64,000 nt of DNA from Argentina anserina (Eukaryota; Streptophyta; Magnoliopsida; Rosales; Rosaceae), in contig NC_065873.1 of the NCBI RefSeq assembly GCF_933775445.1, positions 23,560,001 to 23,624,000 on the forward strand, given 5' to 3'. Each line of letters starts with the position of its first letter. Within the stretch, counting starts at the first letter, position 1. The notes beneath the pieces are model-generated. The model made no database searches. It worked only from the letters and a program-made list of their open reading frames with translations, and had not been told where the DNA came from. The translations under genes were made by a program, and so were the position numbers. Positions 47,010-58,825 of the stretch are shown here, in pieces.

Positions 47010-48398
47010 TATACTCGGACACAAAAACGTTTTTGAATTTCAATCTCTTGTCATGCCTTTGCTTTTGTTTGAACAATATACAAGACCCAATCCAATTTAT
47101 AAGGGCTTGTATCATAACAAGAAGAGTAAAAAAATCAGTCGACATTAAAGGCCAACGATCAATAGAGTGATGAAGGAGGTTCAGGTCCCATGTGTATAAG
47201 GTTAATGGAGAAACTGTGCCATATATATGATGTTCACATGAATTCAGTGTTCAAATCTTCTAAAGTTGACGAATCTTATGCCACTTTCCTCACCAACTTT
47301 CATTCCTATAATATTCGTTAATTGGTCTTATAATTATGATTTGAAATATTAATTTTCATATAATCTTGTTTACATGCAAAGACGAGGTGATAAAATATCC
47401 AATACTGTAAAAAGCTTCAAATCTTCCGGATTGTCAAATCAACTGAAGATGGTCCGTCTGTCCGTCACATTAGGAATATAATGTGCTATCGATCTGAAGA
47501 TCATTCTAATTAAGTACATACATTTATCCCACGTACATAACTCGTGCTCCTATTTACTAATGCTATCGTTCTTTCATTTTATTGTTTCATTGTAATTAGG
47601 TGCATCTATCCCATGTAACACGAGCTTCTTCAAATAAAGTTGGGTTTGAAACTATATATGTTTCAAATTCCTAGTATGTCTCATAAACCAGTCAGATTAC
47701 ATATGTTGCTAACTTGATCTATAGCTAGTTTCATAGTATAGAGATCGAATTTATGATATCAATGGTTACAGTGATAGGGTCAATCCCTCCTTAATGGAGG
47801 TGAGAAAATTATGTGATGTTCACATAAGTAAATCAAACACACATATTGCTTTGGTGACCCATTAATTGATGAAGTTGATTTTGTTGAAACTTGGAGCAAC
47901 TTTTGTTGAAGGTAAGAAACAAATCTACAACTTTATGGTGGTAGGTGGTTGATTTGTTTGACAAAGAAAGAAGAATGCATTGATGAGCATGTCAACATTG
48001 AGCATGAATCAAGGAAGAAAATTGACTTTGCTTCCATGCATGTTACATGCAAATGCATGAATTGCACAGAGATGTTTGCCTATATAAAGGCATGAGAAGT
48101 GGTGCAATAAACATAGAAGAACAATAAGGGAGAGATCATCTTGTGTGTGATCAAGAGTGAGAGATGGAGTTTTCTCTCCAAGTAGAGAGTTTTGTGTGTG
48201 TAGCAAAATAAAGTGTGTGAGAATGTATCCATTCAAATGTGAGTCTTGAAGTAGTGTTTCTCTCAGTGTAAACTTTCTTCGTAGCACCTTTAGTTGATGA
48301 CTGATACTGCCAATCTACTTTATAGTAGTGATGAAGTAGAGTATCTCTTTTTTTCTTCTAGGAGAAATCTAAACTACCGGCCATGAATGACTACAGTA
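47010..48398. other. Intergenic, no gene recognised
   Basis: AT-rich. The stretch from about 47882 to 48390 has the look of a copia-type LTR (TGTTGAAAC start, GAGAGATCATCTTGTG), but no partner or target duplication could be fixed. Confidence 0.35.
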
Positions 48399-49193
48399 TA
48401 GGGCTGGACTCGGTGTCAACGGTTCGGTTTATGAGCACTAACCGACAACCGACACCGAACTTTCGGTTTTATGTTTTCCAAAACCGAAACCGAAAAATAT
48501 ATATAGAAACCGCGGTTTCGGTTAACCTATAAGTCGGTTCGGTTTCGGTTTTGTTTCGGTTACAAAACCTAATATCCTTATTGACCTTTCGTACTTAACT
48601 AATGAAAATATAAAAATTAAAAGTAAAGGAGTAAGCTACAAGTTCAATACTTTAATTAAGTACATTCACCAAATAAATAATCAAGAACTCAAATATTAAA
48701 TAAACAAAATTATTGTGCTTTGCTGAAACACAACAAGTTAACCAAAATAAACATTAAACCTCATGAGCTTCATCACCAGATGTTTATACTTGTCTTAACA
48801 TGAGGGCTAGTTGACAAAATCCATAAGCATTTCATTAGATCTCTCTATGCATGATTGTACACATATAAAAATCAAAATCATATATTACTTTGTACAAAAT
48901 CACATATCTCTACATGTATACATTTATTACCAAATCTATGTTTTACATAAGCACCCGATCGATTACATATGTTCATCAAATACAAGTTATAACCTTACAT
49001 CTCAATTCTCGGTTCGGTTCGGTTTTCACCGGTTTTCTGAAAAGCATGAAACCGATAACCGACACCAACTTCTCGGTTCGGTTCGGTTTCTAACACCGAC
49101 GCGGTGATTCCGTTCGGTTACGGTTTCTCGGTTTCGGTGCGGTTCGGTTATGACCAGTTTCGGTTTTTTCGGTGTCAAAAAGGCCCAACCCTA
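48399..49193. mobile_element. hAT-type MITE, copy 2
   Basis: 795 bp, same family as 11087-11853 and similar over the whole length. Ends TAGGGCTGGACTCGG and (right, minus strand) TAGGGTTGGGC. Flanked by a perfect 8-bp target duplication CTACAGTA (48391-48398 and 49194-49201). Rich in CGGTT subterminal motifs, no transposase. Confidence 0.92.
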
Positions 49194-49201
49194 CTACAGT
49201 A

Positions 49202-49518
49202 CAACTCTAGCTGGTTTAGTACAACAATTTCAAAACTCCGTTTTTTGGAGTTGGGGAGATTCGATGGTCTATAATTGTCGTCAATATCTGTATCTGTCCC
49301 TGCCACCGAGCATTCCCATTGAACTCGCTTGCTTCATAAAGTTCTGTAAGCCACCCATGCCGGGTACATCTGCTGTGCAGCTGTTGTACAACATACAGCA
49401 AGATCTAAAGGTGATAGAGAAGGAAGAATATAATGCACGTGGGGATGGTAGTATGATTGTGTGATGGATGCAGCTGCTTTATAAGGATACAGCAGCGCAC
49501 TCTAGAATTTTCCACCCA
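49202..49518. other. Spacer between two hAT elements
   Basis: Open frames on both strands without recognisable domain. Confidence 0.4.
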
Positions 49519-49526
49519 TGCCACCC

Positions 49527-50625
49527 CAGGGCCGGCCCTGAGATTTCCGGGGCTCGAAGCGACAAGAAAAATTGGGGTCTCTTGTCAAAAAAAAAATTAA
49601 AACAATAAATTTTTTGAAACAACAAAACATAGCAATAAAACTTTCAATAATAATAAAATGCTATAATGTTTGAAACAAAAATATAAAAGTTACAAATATC
49701 AGTACCTTCTTACTCAAAAATTGCCATTCTTGCATTTTTAGAAGCAAAAGTATCAATTAAGCACGAACACTCAAGCTTTTCCGCAAACTCTTTTTCAATC
49801 GATAACATAGCCAAATAATTCAGTTTTTCTTGAGACATAGTTGATCGAAGATAAGATTTGATCAACTTTAACTTCGAAAAGTTTCTCTTAGCACATGCAA
49901 CAGTAACAAGTATGGCTAATAAAAGTTTGTAAGCAATCTAAGCATGTAATAACTGCTATCTTTACTCATTTCAAAGTGCTTACAAATTGTTATTCTACAT
50001 AATGTAAGATGTAGTTTCATCATAACTGTTAATAAAAGTAATATAACAACAAATATAAATACAAGTAATTGTTGTATTATATTACAAAATTGCTCAGGTA
50101 ATACATTGTCTCAACCAACAAGGTTTTGTATTTAACTTACATTGTCAATATCTTTTGTCCACAAAGTCAAAAGATATTAACTTACTGATATCCTTGAAAG
50201 ATCAATATATTCTTAGAGGGGTCTCACACATAGAAGATTGTTAAATTTTCCTACTGGTGCTAAAGAAAATCAACACTAGATACATACAAGAAACATAGAA
50301 ATGACAGTTACGACACACATTACATTACCCAAGACACAGTCTGATCTTCACCCAAACCAATGGTCCTCTTGTAGTTGCTTCAAAACTCCAATAACTGAAA
50401 CAGAATCACCATTTTCTTCGGATACATATATATTTTAGAATCTCGTTCTTTATTTTGGTATTTTAAAGTCTGGCCATTCTTTTTTTTTCATAGCGTTTAC
50501 CGTAAAAAACACTGTCACCGTTTTTTTTTCTGACCCAGTTTTTTTTTTTGTGTACAATTAAGGGGCCCTTAAAATTGGGGGCCCAAAGCTATTGCTTTAA
50601 TGGCTTGGGCTCAAGGCCGGCCTTG
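49527..50625 (-). mobile_element. Deletion derivative of a hAT transposon
   Basis: 1099 bp. Ends CAGGGCCGGCCCTGAG and (right, minus strand) CAAGGCCGGCCTTGAG, flanked by a perfect 8-bp target duplication TGCCACCC (49519-49526 and 50626-50633). On the minus strand at about 49940-49710 a remnant of the hAT transposase C-terminal dimerisation region is readable (VTVACAKRNFSKLKLIKSYL, RSTMSQEKLNYLAMLSIEKE) with a stop after ARMAIFE. The rest of the transposase is gone, so it is non-autonomous. Confidence 0.92.
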
Positions 50626-50633
50626 TGCCACCC

Positions 50634-51500
50634 ATCTTGTTCAACACATCGGCTGGTAGCATTTTCTGTACATCTTCAAGTCACCAGGGCGATTGATTAC
50701 TTGGGGAGAATTGATGGTGAGAACGCGGGTTAGGGTTTTGGTGAATGTCAATCTAGTATATTTTTGGACTCTAGTCCACACACCTTCACAGTTATAAAAC
50801 GGGGGTACTTTTCTGATGAGGGATGAAATCATTGATAGGAAAACTGAAATTTATCTTATTAAAGGATCATGAGATGGCTATATATATAGAAAAACATTGT
50901 ACATGAAATATCCTGCAGGATTTAGGAATCCTAATCAATCACTAATCTAATTAGGAGAAGATACTTCACTGGAAGATACTGAAACACGTAATTTCCGTGT
51001 AAACGTAATTTCCAAAGACTCATAGGATTCTAATTGCTTCTAACCATTAATCTTTGTCCCATCAGACGTGATCCAAAACTTGCAGAGCATCTGCTTTTTA
51101 AAAGCCAAATTAAAAGTCGTTCTTCTTAGTAGTACTTTAGAAACAATCTCATTAATTCTTTGAAATTCCGAGACCGAATATAGACTTTCATTTTCCCTTC
51201 ACGAATTACGATTATCCCAATAATCCCATGTTGCACATGAATTACGTACGTACATTTGGGAAAACAATCCAATTGTTAATCTGGCTAAATAATCAAGTTT
51301 AGAAACAAATGGAGTCCGGCTAGGCAGCTTGGTGGTTTCATAACCGCGTTTAGAAACATCTCACTAACCGACAGTGGAGCTGTAATTTTCTTGTCAAAAA
51401 GATTCAGAACATCATACAAGCAAAAGGGAAAGCGAGAAGAAATTGGTGTTTGTTTTGGAACAAACCCAAATCACTTTCTTACTAGGAAAATGTTTCAGCG
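50634..51500. other. Intergenic, no gene recognised
   Basis: AT-rich; nothing beyond short random frames. Confidence 0.4.
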
Positions 51501-51885
51501 TTATAATATGGCGCTAAATCCAGCGCCGCAATCTCACATGACATGTCACGTCACTTTTTCATGTCAACAATTACAAATATGAAAATGTTTTAATGCCATA
51601 ATATGGTATGGCGCCAGATCTAGCGCCGCAAACCCACGTGGCATGCCAAGTCATATTGTCATGTCAGCAATTACAATAATCATAAAATGTTATTTTTAAA
51701 TGAAAATACAATATTATGCTTGTTAATCAAACGGCTCTAGATTATTATAAAAGAATTATAGTTTTTTATATCATTTATTTTTTCAAAAATGCTTTTAAAA
51801 TATAATAAAAAATACGATATATATAAAATATGGTTGAAATATATATATATATATATATATACGATATATATAAAATATGGTTGAA

Positions 51886-51916
<31 letters not shown>

Positions 51917-52630
51917 CGCGTGCGCGCGCGCGCGCAAGGGCGATATATATATATATATATATATATGTGTATGTAATGCCTATATGGTAATTTAATTAAT
52001 TAATTATAGCTATTAATTAATCGTAAATATAAATTAATTAAATAAGAAAGTCATGAATCTTGACATATTTGTCACTAGAAAGATTACCATCGATATAATT
52101 GTATTAAATATGATATTAATTAATATATGTATTTACATGAAAAATAACATTTGTGACCTTATATATCCCCTTAAATCAATTATACTCTAAAAAGGAATAT
52201 TTCTTTTCAGAAAAAAAAAACCAAAATAATCGTACTAAAAGTTTTCATTTAAATATAAATATTGTAGTTACCTTACATTATCTAAAATTTTAAAATAAAT
52301 ATATTTTGTACATAAATATATATATTTTTGGAAAATATATTTAATGCATATATATATATATATATTTCGCTCGTGCATACACATATTTCAAACATATTTT
52401 CGTAAAATTTAATTTTTAAAATTGTATTTTAGAAGTATTATTGTGATGAAAAAGAAGAAATGATAAAAAGAACAATAAAATAGTTGTATAATAATTTAAA
52501 ACCGTTGGATTAACAATGATATGATTGTATTTTCATTTAAAATGATATTTTTATATAATTTTAATTGTTGATGTGGAAATGTGACGTGACATGCCACGTA
52601 GGATTGCAGCGGCGGATTTAGCGCCATAAG
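51501..52630. mobile_element. TIR element with ATGGCGCTAAATCC ends and AT-rich interior
   Basis: The left end (ATGGCGCTAAATCCAGCGCC, CATGTCACGTCAC) is inverted at the right end (GTGACGTGACATGCCACGT, GGATTTAGCGCCAT). The terminal repeats are at least 100 bp; the left end is partly doubled (second copy from about 51595). The interior holds (TA)n, (GT)n and GC microsatellites at 51840-51960. No transposase. Long TIRs suggest a Mutator-like derivative, but no target duplication was confirmed. Confidence 0.65.
51840..51964. repeat. Microsatellite block (TA)n, (TG)n, (CG)n, (TA)n
   Basis: Pure dinucleotide runs, including GTGTGTGTGTGTGTGCGCGTGCGCGCGCGC. Confidence 0.95.
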
Positions 52631-52639
52631 CACTCATCT

Positions 52640-52790
52640 TACAAATAATCACAAAATGTTATGTTTGAATGAAAAGACAATCATATTCTTGTCCACGACT
52701 CTAAATTATTATAAAAAAATTATAGTTCTTTTTTATATCATTTATTTTTCAAAATACTTTTAAAATGTAATAAAATACAATGTATGCTTG

Positions 52791-52830
<40 letters not shown>

Positions 52831-52880
52831 CCCGCGCGCGCATACACACATACACACAGACATATATAATAAAATAACTT
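52640..52880. repeat. Left half of a second AT-rich repeat copy
   Basis: ATAATCACAAAATGTTATGTTTGAATGAAAA, CTCTAAATTATTATAAAA, TTTTTATATCATTTATTTTTC and GCTTGAAATATATATA repeat 51664-51850 in direct orientation. They end in a (TA)n tract (52795-52828) and a CG/CA run. Its continuation seems to lie at 58326-58790. Confidence 0.75.
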
Positions 52881-53143
52881 TTATTGATAATTACTGGATG
52901 ACAATTAATTAAAAACTAAAAATGACTTAAAGGTACTGGAGCAGAGGAACTGATTGTGCAATGGGGGAAGGCCACCCATGGACAGCTCATACTTAGATCT
53001 GATATACATTTACGTGACTATGAACTCATGCTTGAATTACAAAAAAAGAATTATTACAATGAAGAAGCTCTCAAATTATCCAGAGAGGGAGAGAAAAGAG
53101 GAATGAAAAATTCAGGGGTGTGTTGTAATGAAGGAGAGTCTCC

Positions 53144-53150
53144 TTATATA
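53144..53150 (-). promoter_or_regulatory. TATA box of the endogenous caulimovirus intergenic region
   Basis: Minus strand TATATAAGGAGAC, followed by a leader with CT-rich sequence and no long frame, at the end of the viral unit where the single pararetroviral promoter would be expected. Confidence 0.5.
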
Positions 53151-54434
53151 ACAATACAAATTTTCTTTTACTATTGACTTTTGCATAATAGTGGATTTTC
53201 TGGCATGTGAGTGAATAGTGATTTACTGGATGACTGTAGCTTGGAGCTGCTTCATTGTGGGCTTCTGATGATGAGGAGAAATTATCTTCATTGTCTCCGG
53301 CTTCATTATTTTCTAAAAGATTAGCAGCTTGTTGTGATAGGGTGACTGCTTGTTGAATGAGCTTGTCAGTCATTTTTTGTAGTTCTGATGTTGTGGTAGA
53401 GGTTGACTTTGAAGATGTGAACTTTTTTGACTTATTTTTATGACTGGAGGAAGACAGTGTTTGGGCCGTGCTGGGCTGGACTGGGTTTATTGCAAACAGT
53501 TAGTGGGCCAAAATGACTTCTGCAGGGAATGACTTGACTGTGACTTGACTGTGACTTGACCATGTGTTGACTGGAGATTGACTGGAGCTGTCTTAACTAT
53601 GACTTGGCTGAGATGATTATCTGCGAACTCTTTTTCAAATTGGGTGAGAATTCTGTCTGTGTTGAACTTGTCCCACCATTTAACTAGATAGTTTCTAGAA
53701 ATACAAATTTCATTGTGAAAGTCGTAATTCCATTTTAAGATCCAAGGAATTTTGTATTTGGATATGAATATGAGTGTTAGCTCAAAGTTTTATTCGTAAG
53801 TAGTATGAGGAACTGAAACTTCAAATTTCTTGATTACTGATTGAAGGGCAGTAAGAAGAATATCATAAGAAGCATGGTACTCTCACCATTCTCCGAACCA
53901 TAAAGGGAACTGGAGGATAAATAAACTGTCAAAATTGATAAACCACGAATGACTGAAATCTTATTTTTGATGAAGGAAAATTTTATTTCAAGCATCAATG
54001 TAATCATGATAGGTACATTTAAAGATTGGGTGTTTGGAAAAAGCATCACAACCCCAATCAGATAATGAGATAACTTTTTTAATGTAAAGTGAATGATATA
54101 AATCTTTTTGGTTGGATCTTGATTTTCATAGATGGCTTTAATTGAGATTGACTTAGAAACAGTAAGACAATTGTGGTAGAAATATAATGGTTAGTTGGGC
54201 CATAAAAAAAGTTTAGCCATAGAAATTGGTGATTTCAGCTGTATTAGGGATGGCTCAGCAAAGAAACAAAATTCTCTAGCTCTAAATTGATAAGGTGATG
54301 ATTTTGATGATGGACAAACACTTGGGGAGGTGGACTTGACTGGAGTTTGAAAGGATCATATTCATTGACTAAGGCTGACTGGTAATTGGGCCTAGGTTGA
54401 CTGTGAGTAGTTCCTAATGGACTATATCCTATAA

Positions 54435-54993
54435 AGCACGGACACGTGCTATGGGCAGCGTATTGCGTGTCCGACATAGACACGGACACGCTCGGACACG
54501 CGAACTGACTTTGGACACGGTCCGGACACGCGAGTATCCGAATCGGACACACGGACACGCACTAACTCATAATAAAAGTGAAAGTGCTTATGGTGAGATT
54601 CGAACCTTGGTCATCTAAGGCACTCAACAACTCCTCAACCATTCCAACAGATTCAGTTTTTGTTATATTTATGCACACTTTAATATATATATATATATAA
54701 GGAGAGAAACTCGTGATAAAAATAAGAATGTTTGTGGTGGGATTCGAACCTTGGTTATCCAAGGTACTTATCAAGTCCTTAGTCATTCTAACAAGTTATG
54801 TTTTCATCATTTTAATACACATTTTGACATATATATACATCTAAAATTCTAAATACTTTCAAATTTATAAATTATTTTTTAAATATATATATATATTAAA
54901 ATAATAATTAATTAACGTGTCGAACACGTGTCCGTGTCAAAAAAAAATTCTATATGTCGTGTCTACGTATCGAATCGTATCCATGTCCGTGCT
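54435..54993. mobile_element. Small TIR element nested in the endogenous caulimovirus
   Basis: 559 bp with ends AGCACGGACACG and (right, minus strand) AGCACGGACATGG, GGACACG words near both ends, and an internal direct repeat of about 150 bp (54560-54700 and 54710-54835). Each unit holds GATTCGAACCTTGGT, complementary to a tRNA B-box. No clear target duplication, so the superfamily is open. Confidence 0.6.
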
Positions 54994-55249
54994 ACTGTAT
55001 GTATGTATTTGTTTGTGATTGGCATGAGAGTATGACCTGCATGAGGAACAAGACTAAGAGATGAAGATGACTTAGGGTTTTCGTCTTTTGTTTCATTTTT
55101 TATTGGGGAGTCTTTTTGTGGTGATGGTGTCTTAAGATTTACTATTTCTTTTCAGGCCCTATGGAAGCCGGGAGAGCTAGACCGTCGCATGATGAACCCT
55201 ACAAAAATTCTCAGATTAGAAAGTCTGAGATATGATTATCACTCCATTT

Positions 55250-55740
55250 GATAAAATGCAATCTCAAAATCAAAAATACTTAAAATTTCTTGCCATCTGG
55301 CAAAAATCTGTTTACTAGCAATATTTTGAATATTATTTTCTAACACATCTTTCACGTTTTTGCAATCGACTCTGACTAAAAAAATTTGATTTAATAAATC
55401 ATCTTGAAATTTACTAATACATAAACCAATAGATAAATTTTCCTTGTTGATTGTACTATAATTGGACTGGGCCTAGTTTCAGACTTCAAAATGAAAACGA
55501 ACAATTTTTTTGGGATGACTAGGAGAAATTCTTTGTTTGACAATACCACCGTATCCGACATGGGAGGCATCAGTCTTGCCAATTTTAAAGGCTATAGGGC
55601 GAGGAATCCCTAAATAAGGTAAAGTTTTGACATGAGTTTTAATTTCCCTGACAATAGATGTAGGAATATTAGTCCAAGAAGAATCATTTTTGTTTAATCT
55701 GTCAAATAAAGGTTTGCATTTCTTGCGAAGATTATGATAG
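55250..55740 (-). pseudogene. Endogenous caulimovirus RNase H remnant
   Basis: Short frame pieces with the first RNase H block (TDASHVGYGG, about 55578-55549) and later family sequence are readable, separated by stops. It follows the reverse transcriptase in the expected order. Confidence 0.7.
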
Positions 55741-55979
55741 AAATCTGCAATATAGTTTAAAGATCCAAGAAATCTTTATAATTAGATTTTGTCTAGGATA
55801 ACATCTGTAAATTTGCTTGCAAATTGGATAGCTCGGTTAATGAGTTGAATTTGTAAATGATGGATATTAAATCTTAGGAATCAGATGTTTGACTGAAATA
55901 GTTTTATTTTTGAAGCAGATACCACTAAACATTGTTCTTTATAATGGAAAAGAACTGGTGAAGATGTTTCTAGTGTTGA

Positions 55980-56500
55980 TCAATAGACTGAGAGAAAATT
56001 AGAACATCATCGATGTACACAAATTGAAAAGTGACTGTAAGAATTTAAAATGTCATTCATAATATTTTGAAATTCACTAAGGGCGTTTTTAAGACCGAAT
56101 GACATCACATTCCATTCATAGTGGCCGAAAGGAGTAACAAATGCAGTTTTATACTTGTCAGCTTCATTGATTTGGATTTGCCAAAAGCCTGATTTCATGT
56201 CAAATTTATTGTAAACATCTAATTTATTTAGCCTGCTGATTAAATCTCTTTTGTTGGGAATATGATATCTGATCCATTCTAAAACTGTATTTAATGGTTT
56301 ATAATTGATAACCAAACGAGGAGTACCTCTTGCAAGTTCAGCATTTTTTTGAACATAAAAAGCGGCACATGACCAAGGCGATTTACTGGGACGAATGATC
56401 TTTTTTCTGAGTAATTCATTAATTTTATTTTTGCAAAATTCTATGATTTCATAATTCATCTGTATTGGTCGAGCTTCGGTAGGTATATTTCTTTCATTGA
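55980..56500 (-). pseudogene. Endogenous caulimovirus reverse transcriptase remnant
   Basis: The best preserved part: 150 open codons (56459-56007) with the finger and palm region, including FDMKSGFWQIQI and FGLKNA. The frame is lost just before the catalytic motif: YIDD is readable at 56017-56006 in a different phase. The enzyme is therefore broken by a small indel near 56025-56035. Confidence 0.85.
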
Positions 56501-56759
56501 ATTCTTTTATATATGGTAACGAAACGATATGTTTTTTCCTATGCCAGAAAGCCGTAGGAAGATCAGAACATAGTTCTTTGGTTATTTTTTCTTCGAAATT
56601 TTTAATTTTATTTTGAAGAGTGGCATCTTGAAGTTGGCTGTCGATTATTTTAAAATTAATTTCTTCTTTGAGAAAATCAATTTGTTTGGTTTTTGTTTGA
56701 ATACAATTGATAGTTTTTATAACTGAATTTTCTTGTATGCATTTAGAATATGAATTTTA

Positions 56760-57193
56760 GGATTTAAAAGAAAATTAAATTTAATTGGTTCGTCAAAAGG
56801 GTAAGTAGTGATTCCATCATAGTTAACAAGGAAATAGTAAACCTAAGATGAGCCTATCAGTTAGGTTTTTGACTAGAACAAATGATATTTTGTAGCAAAC
56901 TTTACTTTGGCAAATATGTGTTCTGGAAATTTCATATTTGATATTCATTTTGAGCCATTTGCTGAACTTAGAGATTCTTTAGATTTTTCAAAATATTTTG
57001 AAGGTATTAATCTTTCTTGAATGCAATTAAGGTCAGCTCCAGAATTTACAAGAGTTATTGTCGTGAGTTCAAAATCTTTGATTCTGAGTTGGATATTGGT
57101 ATACCTTTTTTTGAGTTGAATACGATTAATAATACTAATAATATTTTGTTCAGAGGCTTCTTCATCATTTGAGATTTTATTTTCTTCATCCAA
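56760..57193 (-). pseudogene. Endogenous caulimovirus aspartic protease remnant
   Basis: 82 open codons (57193-56945) contain the retroviral-type active-site region, but the catalytic Asp is Asn (LVNSGADLN). The frame stops at 56945, with the family sequence continuing in other frames to about 56760. Confidence 0.7.
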
Positions 57194-57321
57194 TGTTGCA
57201 TTAACTTGAGTGTTTTCTAAGTTAAAAAATGCATTATTTATTTTAATAATGTTTAATTCTTGTTTGATTTTTGTATCATCATCTATAAGATTAGAATGAG
57301 ATTGTTGTAAAGCATGAATTT

Positions 57322-57747
57322 CTATTTGATAGTTTTAATTTCTTGTTGTAAATCTTGGATGATAATTTCTTTTTTATTTCTATTAAATTTATCAAATGTT
57401 GTAGTGAGACTGATTTTTGGTAGGGGAGTCTTATTAACATCTTCGTAAGTGATTAATTTTTTTAATTTTTTGAGATACTCTGGTTTTAAATCAGGATCAT
57501 TGATTTTAACAATTAAATCAATTAATAATTCTTGTTGTTCTTTTTGTTTAGAAAGAACATTAATTGTTTTGCAACAAACATCGTTACAACCAAAAGTAAT
57601 TTTTGGAGAAGAAGAAAGAGAAGAATCACATTCTGATTCGGGAAAAGAAGATTCCATTTCTGATAATGATTTGATATTTTCACTTATATCATTTTCTGAA
57701 TCTGTATTTCTTAATTCTAATACCTTAATTAGGTTTTCTTTTTCCAT
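57322..57747 (-). pseudogene. Endogenous caulimovirus acidic linker region
   Basis: Open for 141 codons, Glu/Ser/Lys-rich with a coiled-coil-like end, lying between the coat-protein and protease remnants as in the viral polyprotein. No enzymatic motif. Assigned by position. Confidence 0.6.
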
Positions 57748-57779
57748 TGGTATAAGTGTTAATTGATTTATTGTAGTTT

Positions 57780-58320
57780 TAACTAGACATTCATTTGCAA
57801 AGTGTTCGGTTTATGACATTTTAAACATTTCGTTTTACTTTTATAAAAAAATATTTTCTTAGAGCTCAATTTTGACCTTTTGTTCTAGTTATTTATTGAC
57901 TTATTTTTTGAATAAATTTTGTTTGATTCAAAATTTTCTCTTTTGTGAAAATAAGGTTTGTGACGACCGTATCTTGAATGATATGGAATGAATTTGTTGG
58001 ATGACTTTCTTCGTTTAGAGGGAGGTAAAGATGATAAACCATATTGTTCACAAAAATTTTCTAACTCATACTTGGCTAATTTCTTTTCTGATTTTAATTG
58101 AGAATTTAGTTTCATATCTATACACATTTTCATGTCTTCTTTTCTGGATAATTGTAATGATGTTTTCGTAAGTTAATGAATCATAATTAATAAATCATGT
58201 TTCATTACTGAGAACTTGTCTTATTTTATGTGCAAAAAGTTTGGGAAGACCATTTATGAATTTTTCTTTCCAAAATGGTTGGTTATTGTCATCTCGAAGC
58301 AATACTCTAGATATGAAGAC
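57780..58320 (-). pseudogene. Endogenous caulimovirus coat-protein C-terminal remnant
   Basis: A basic stretch (Arg/Lys/Tyr/Phe-rich, 58133-57885) preceded by decayed sequence up to 58320 and followed by a CCHC-like knuckle that an indel near 57815 disrupts. A stop (TAA near 57885) separates the basic part from the knuckle. It is cut at the 5' side by the AT-rich repeat at 58326. Confidence 0.7.
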
Positions 58321-58325
58321 ATCTT

Positions 58326-58790
58326 TATATCACATATATATATATATATATATATATATTTGCATGTGTGTGAGGTGCATATATGGTAATTGTATTAATT
58401 AATTAATCGTAAATGTAAATTAATTAAATAAGAAAGTCATAAATCTTGACATATTTGTCACTAGAAAGATTACCATCGACATAATTGTATTAAATATGAT
58501 ATTAATTAAGATATGTATACTCTAGGAAAATTGGAAAAATAACATTTGTTACCTTGCATATCCTTAAATCGATTATACCATAACAAATAAATATTTCGTT
58601 AAAAAAAACAAAAAAAATCTTACCAAAAGTTTTCATCTAAATATAAATGTTGTAGTTACTTTACATCGTCTGAAATTTAAAAATAAATATATTTTGTGCA
58701 TATATATATATATATTGTATATATATATATATTTCGCGCGTGCACACACATATTTCAAGCATATTTTCGTAAAATTTTAATTTTTTTTCT
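58326..58790. repeat. Right half of the split AT-rich repeat copy
   Basis: Matches 51960-52420 in direct orientation: ATATGGTAATT.TATTAATTAATT, AAATTAATTAAATAAGAAAGTCAT, AATCTTGACATATTTGTCACTAG, AAAGATTACCATCGA and CACATATTTCAA.CATATTTTCGT. It opens with (TA)n (58336-58360), where the endogenous virus ends. Confidence 0.8.
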
Positions 58791-58825
58791 TATTATTTAT
58801 TAGGTGTCATGCTAGTATGGTACAC

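Larger units (their letters stand above)
52881..58325 (-). mobile_element. Endogenous caulimovirus (pararetrovirus) copy, decayed
   Basis: The minus strand shows, 5' to 3', remnants of a Caulimoviridae genome: coat-protein tail with broken zinc knuckle (about 58320-57780), an acidic stretch (57747-57322), protease (about 57193-56760), reverse transcriptase (about 56500-55980), RNase H (about 55740-55250). A further decayed part carries a nested insertion (54435-54993), and a promoter-like region follows (near 53145). Frames are broken by many stops and shifts. The gene order and the reverse transcriptase resemble plant-genome-integrated petuvirus/florendovirus-like copies (family knowledge). 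There are no LTRs or integrase. It cannot express a working virus as it stands. Confidence 0.85.

Noticed and set aside
47882..48390. Possible copia-type solo LTR
   Set aside because: The start TGTTGAAAC and overall look fit, but I found no matching end or 5-bp target duplication; the hAT MITE may have interrupted it.
53071..53373. 100-codon minus frame at the 3' end of the endogenous virus as a host gene
   Set aside because: It runs across the promoter-like TATA box, has no domain and its position fits decayed viral sequence.
54562..54786. tRNA genes suggested by GATTCGAACC words
   Set aside because: There is no A-box at the right distance, no acceptor stem and no cloverleaf; the words are part of an internal repeat of a TIR element.
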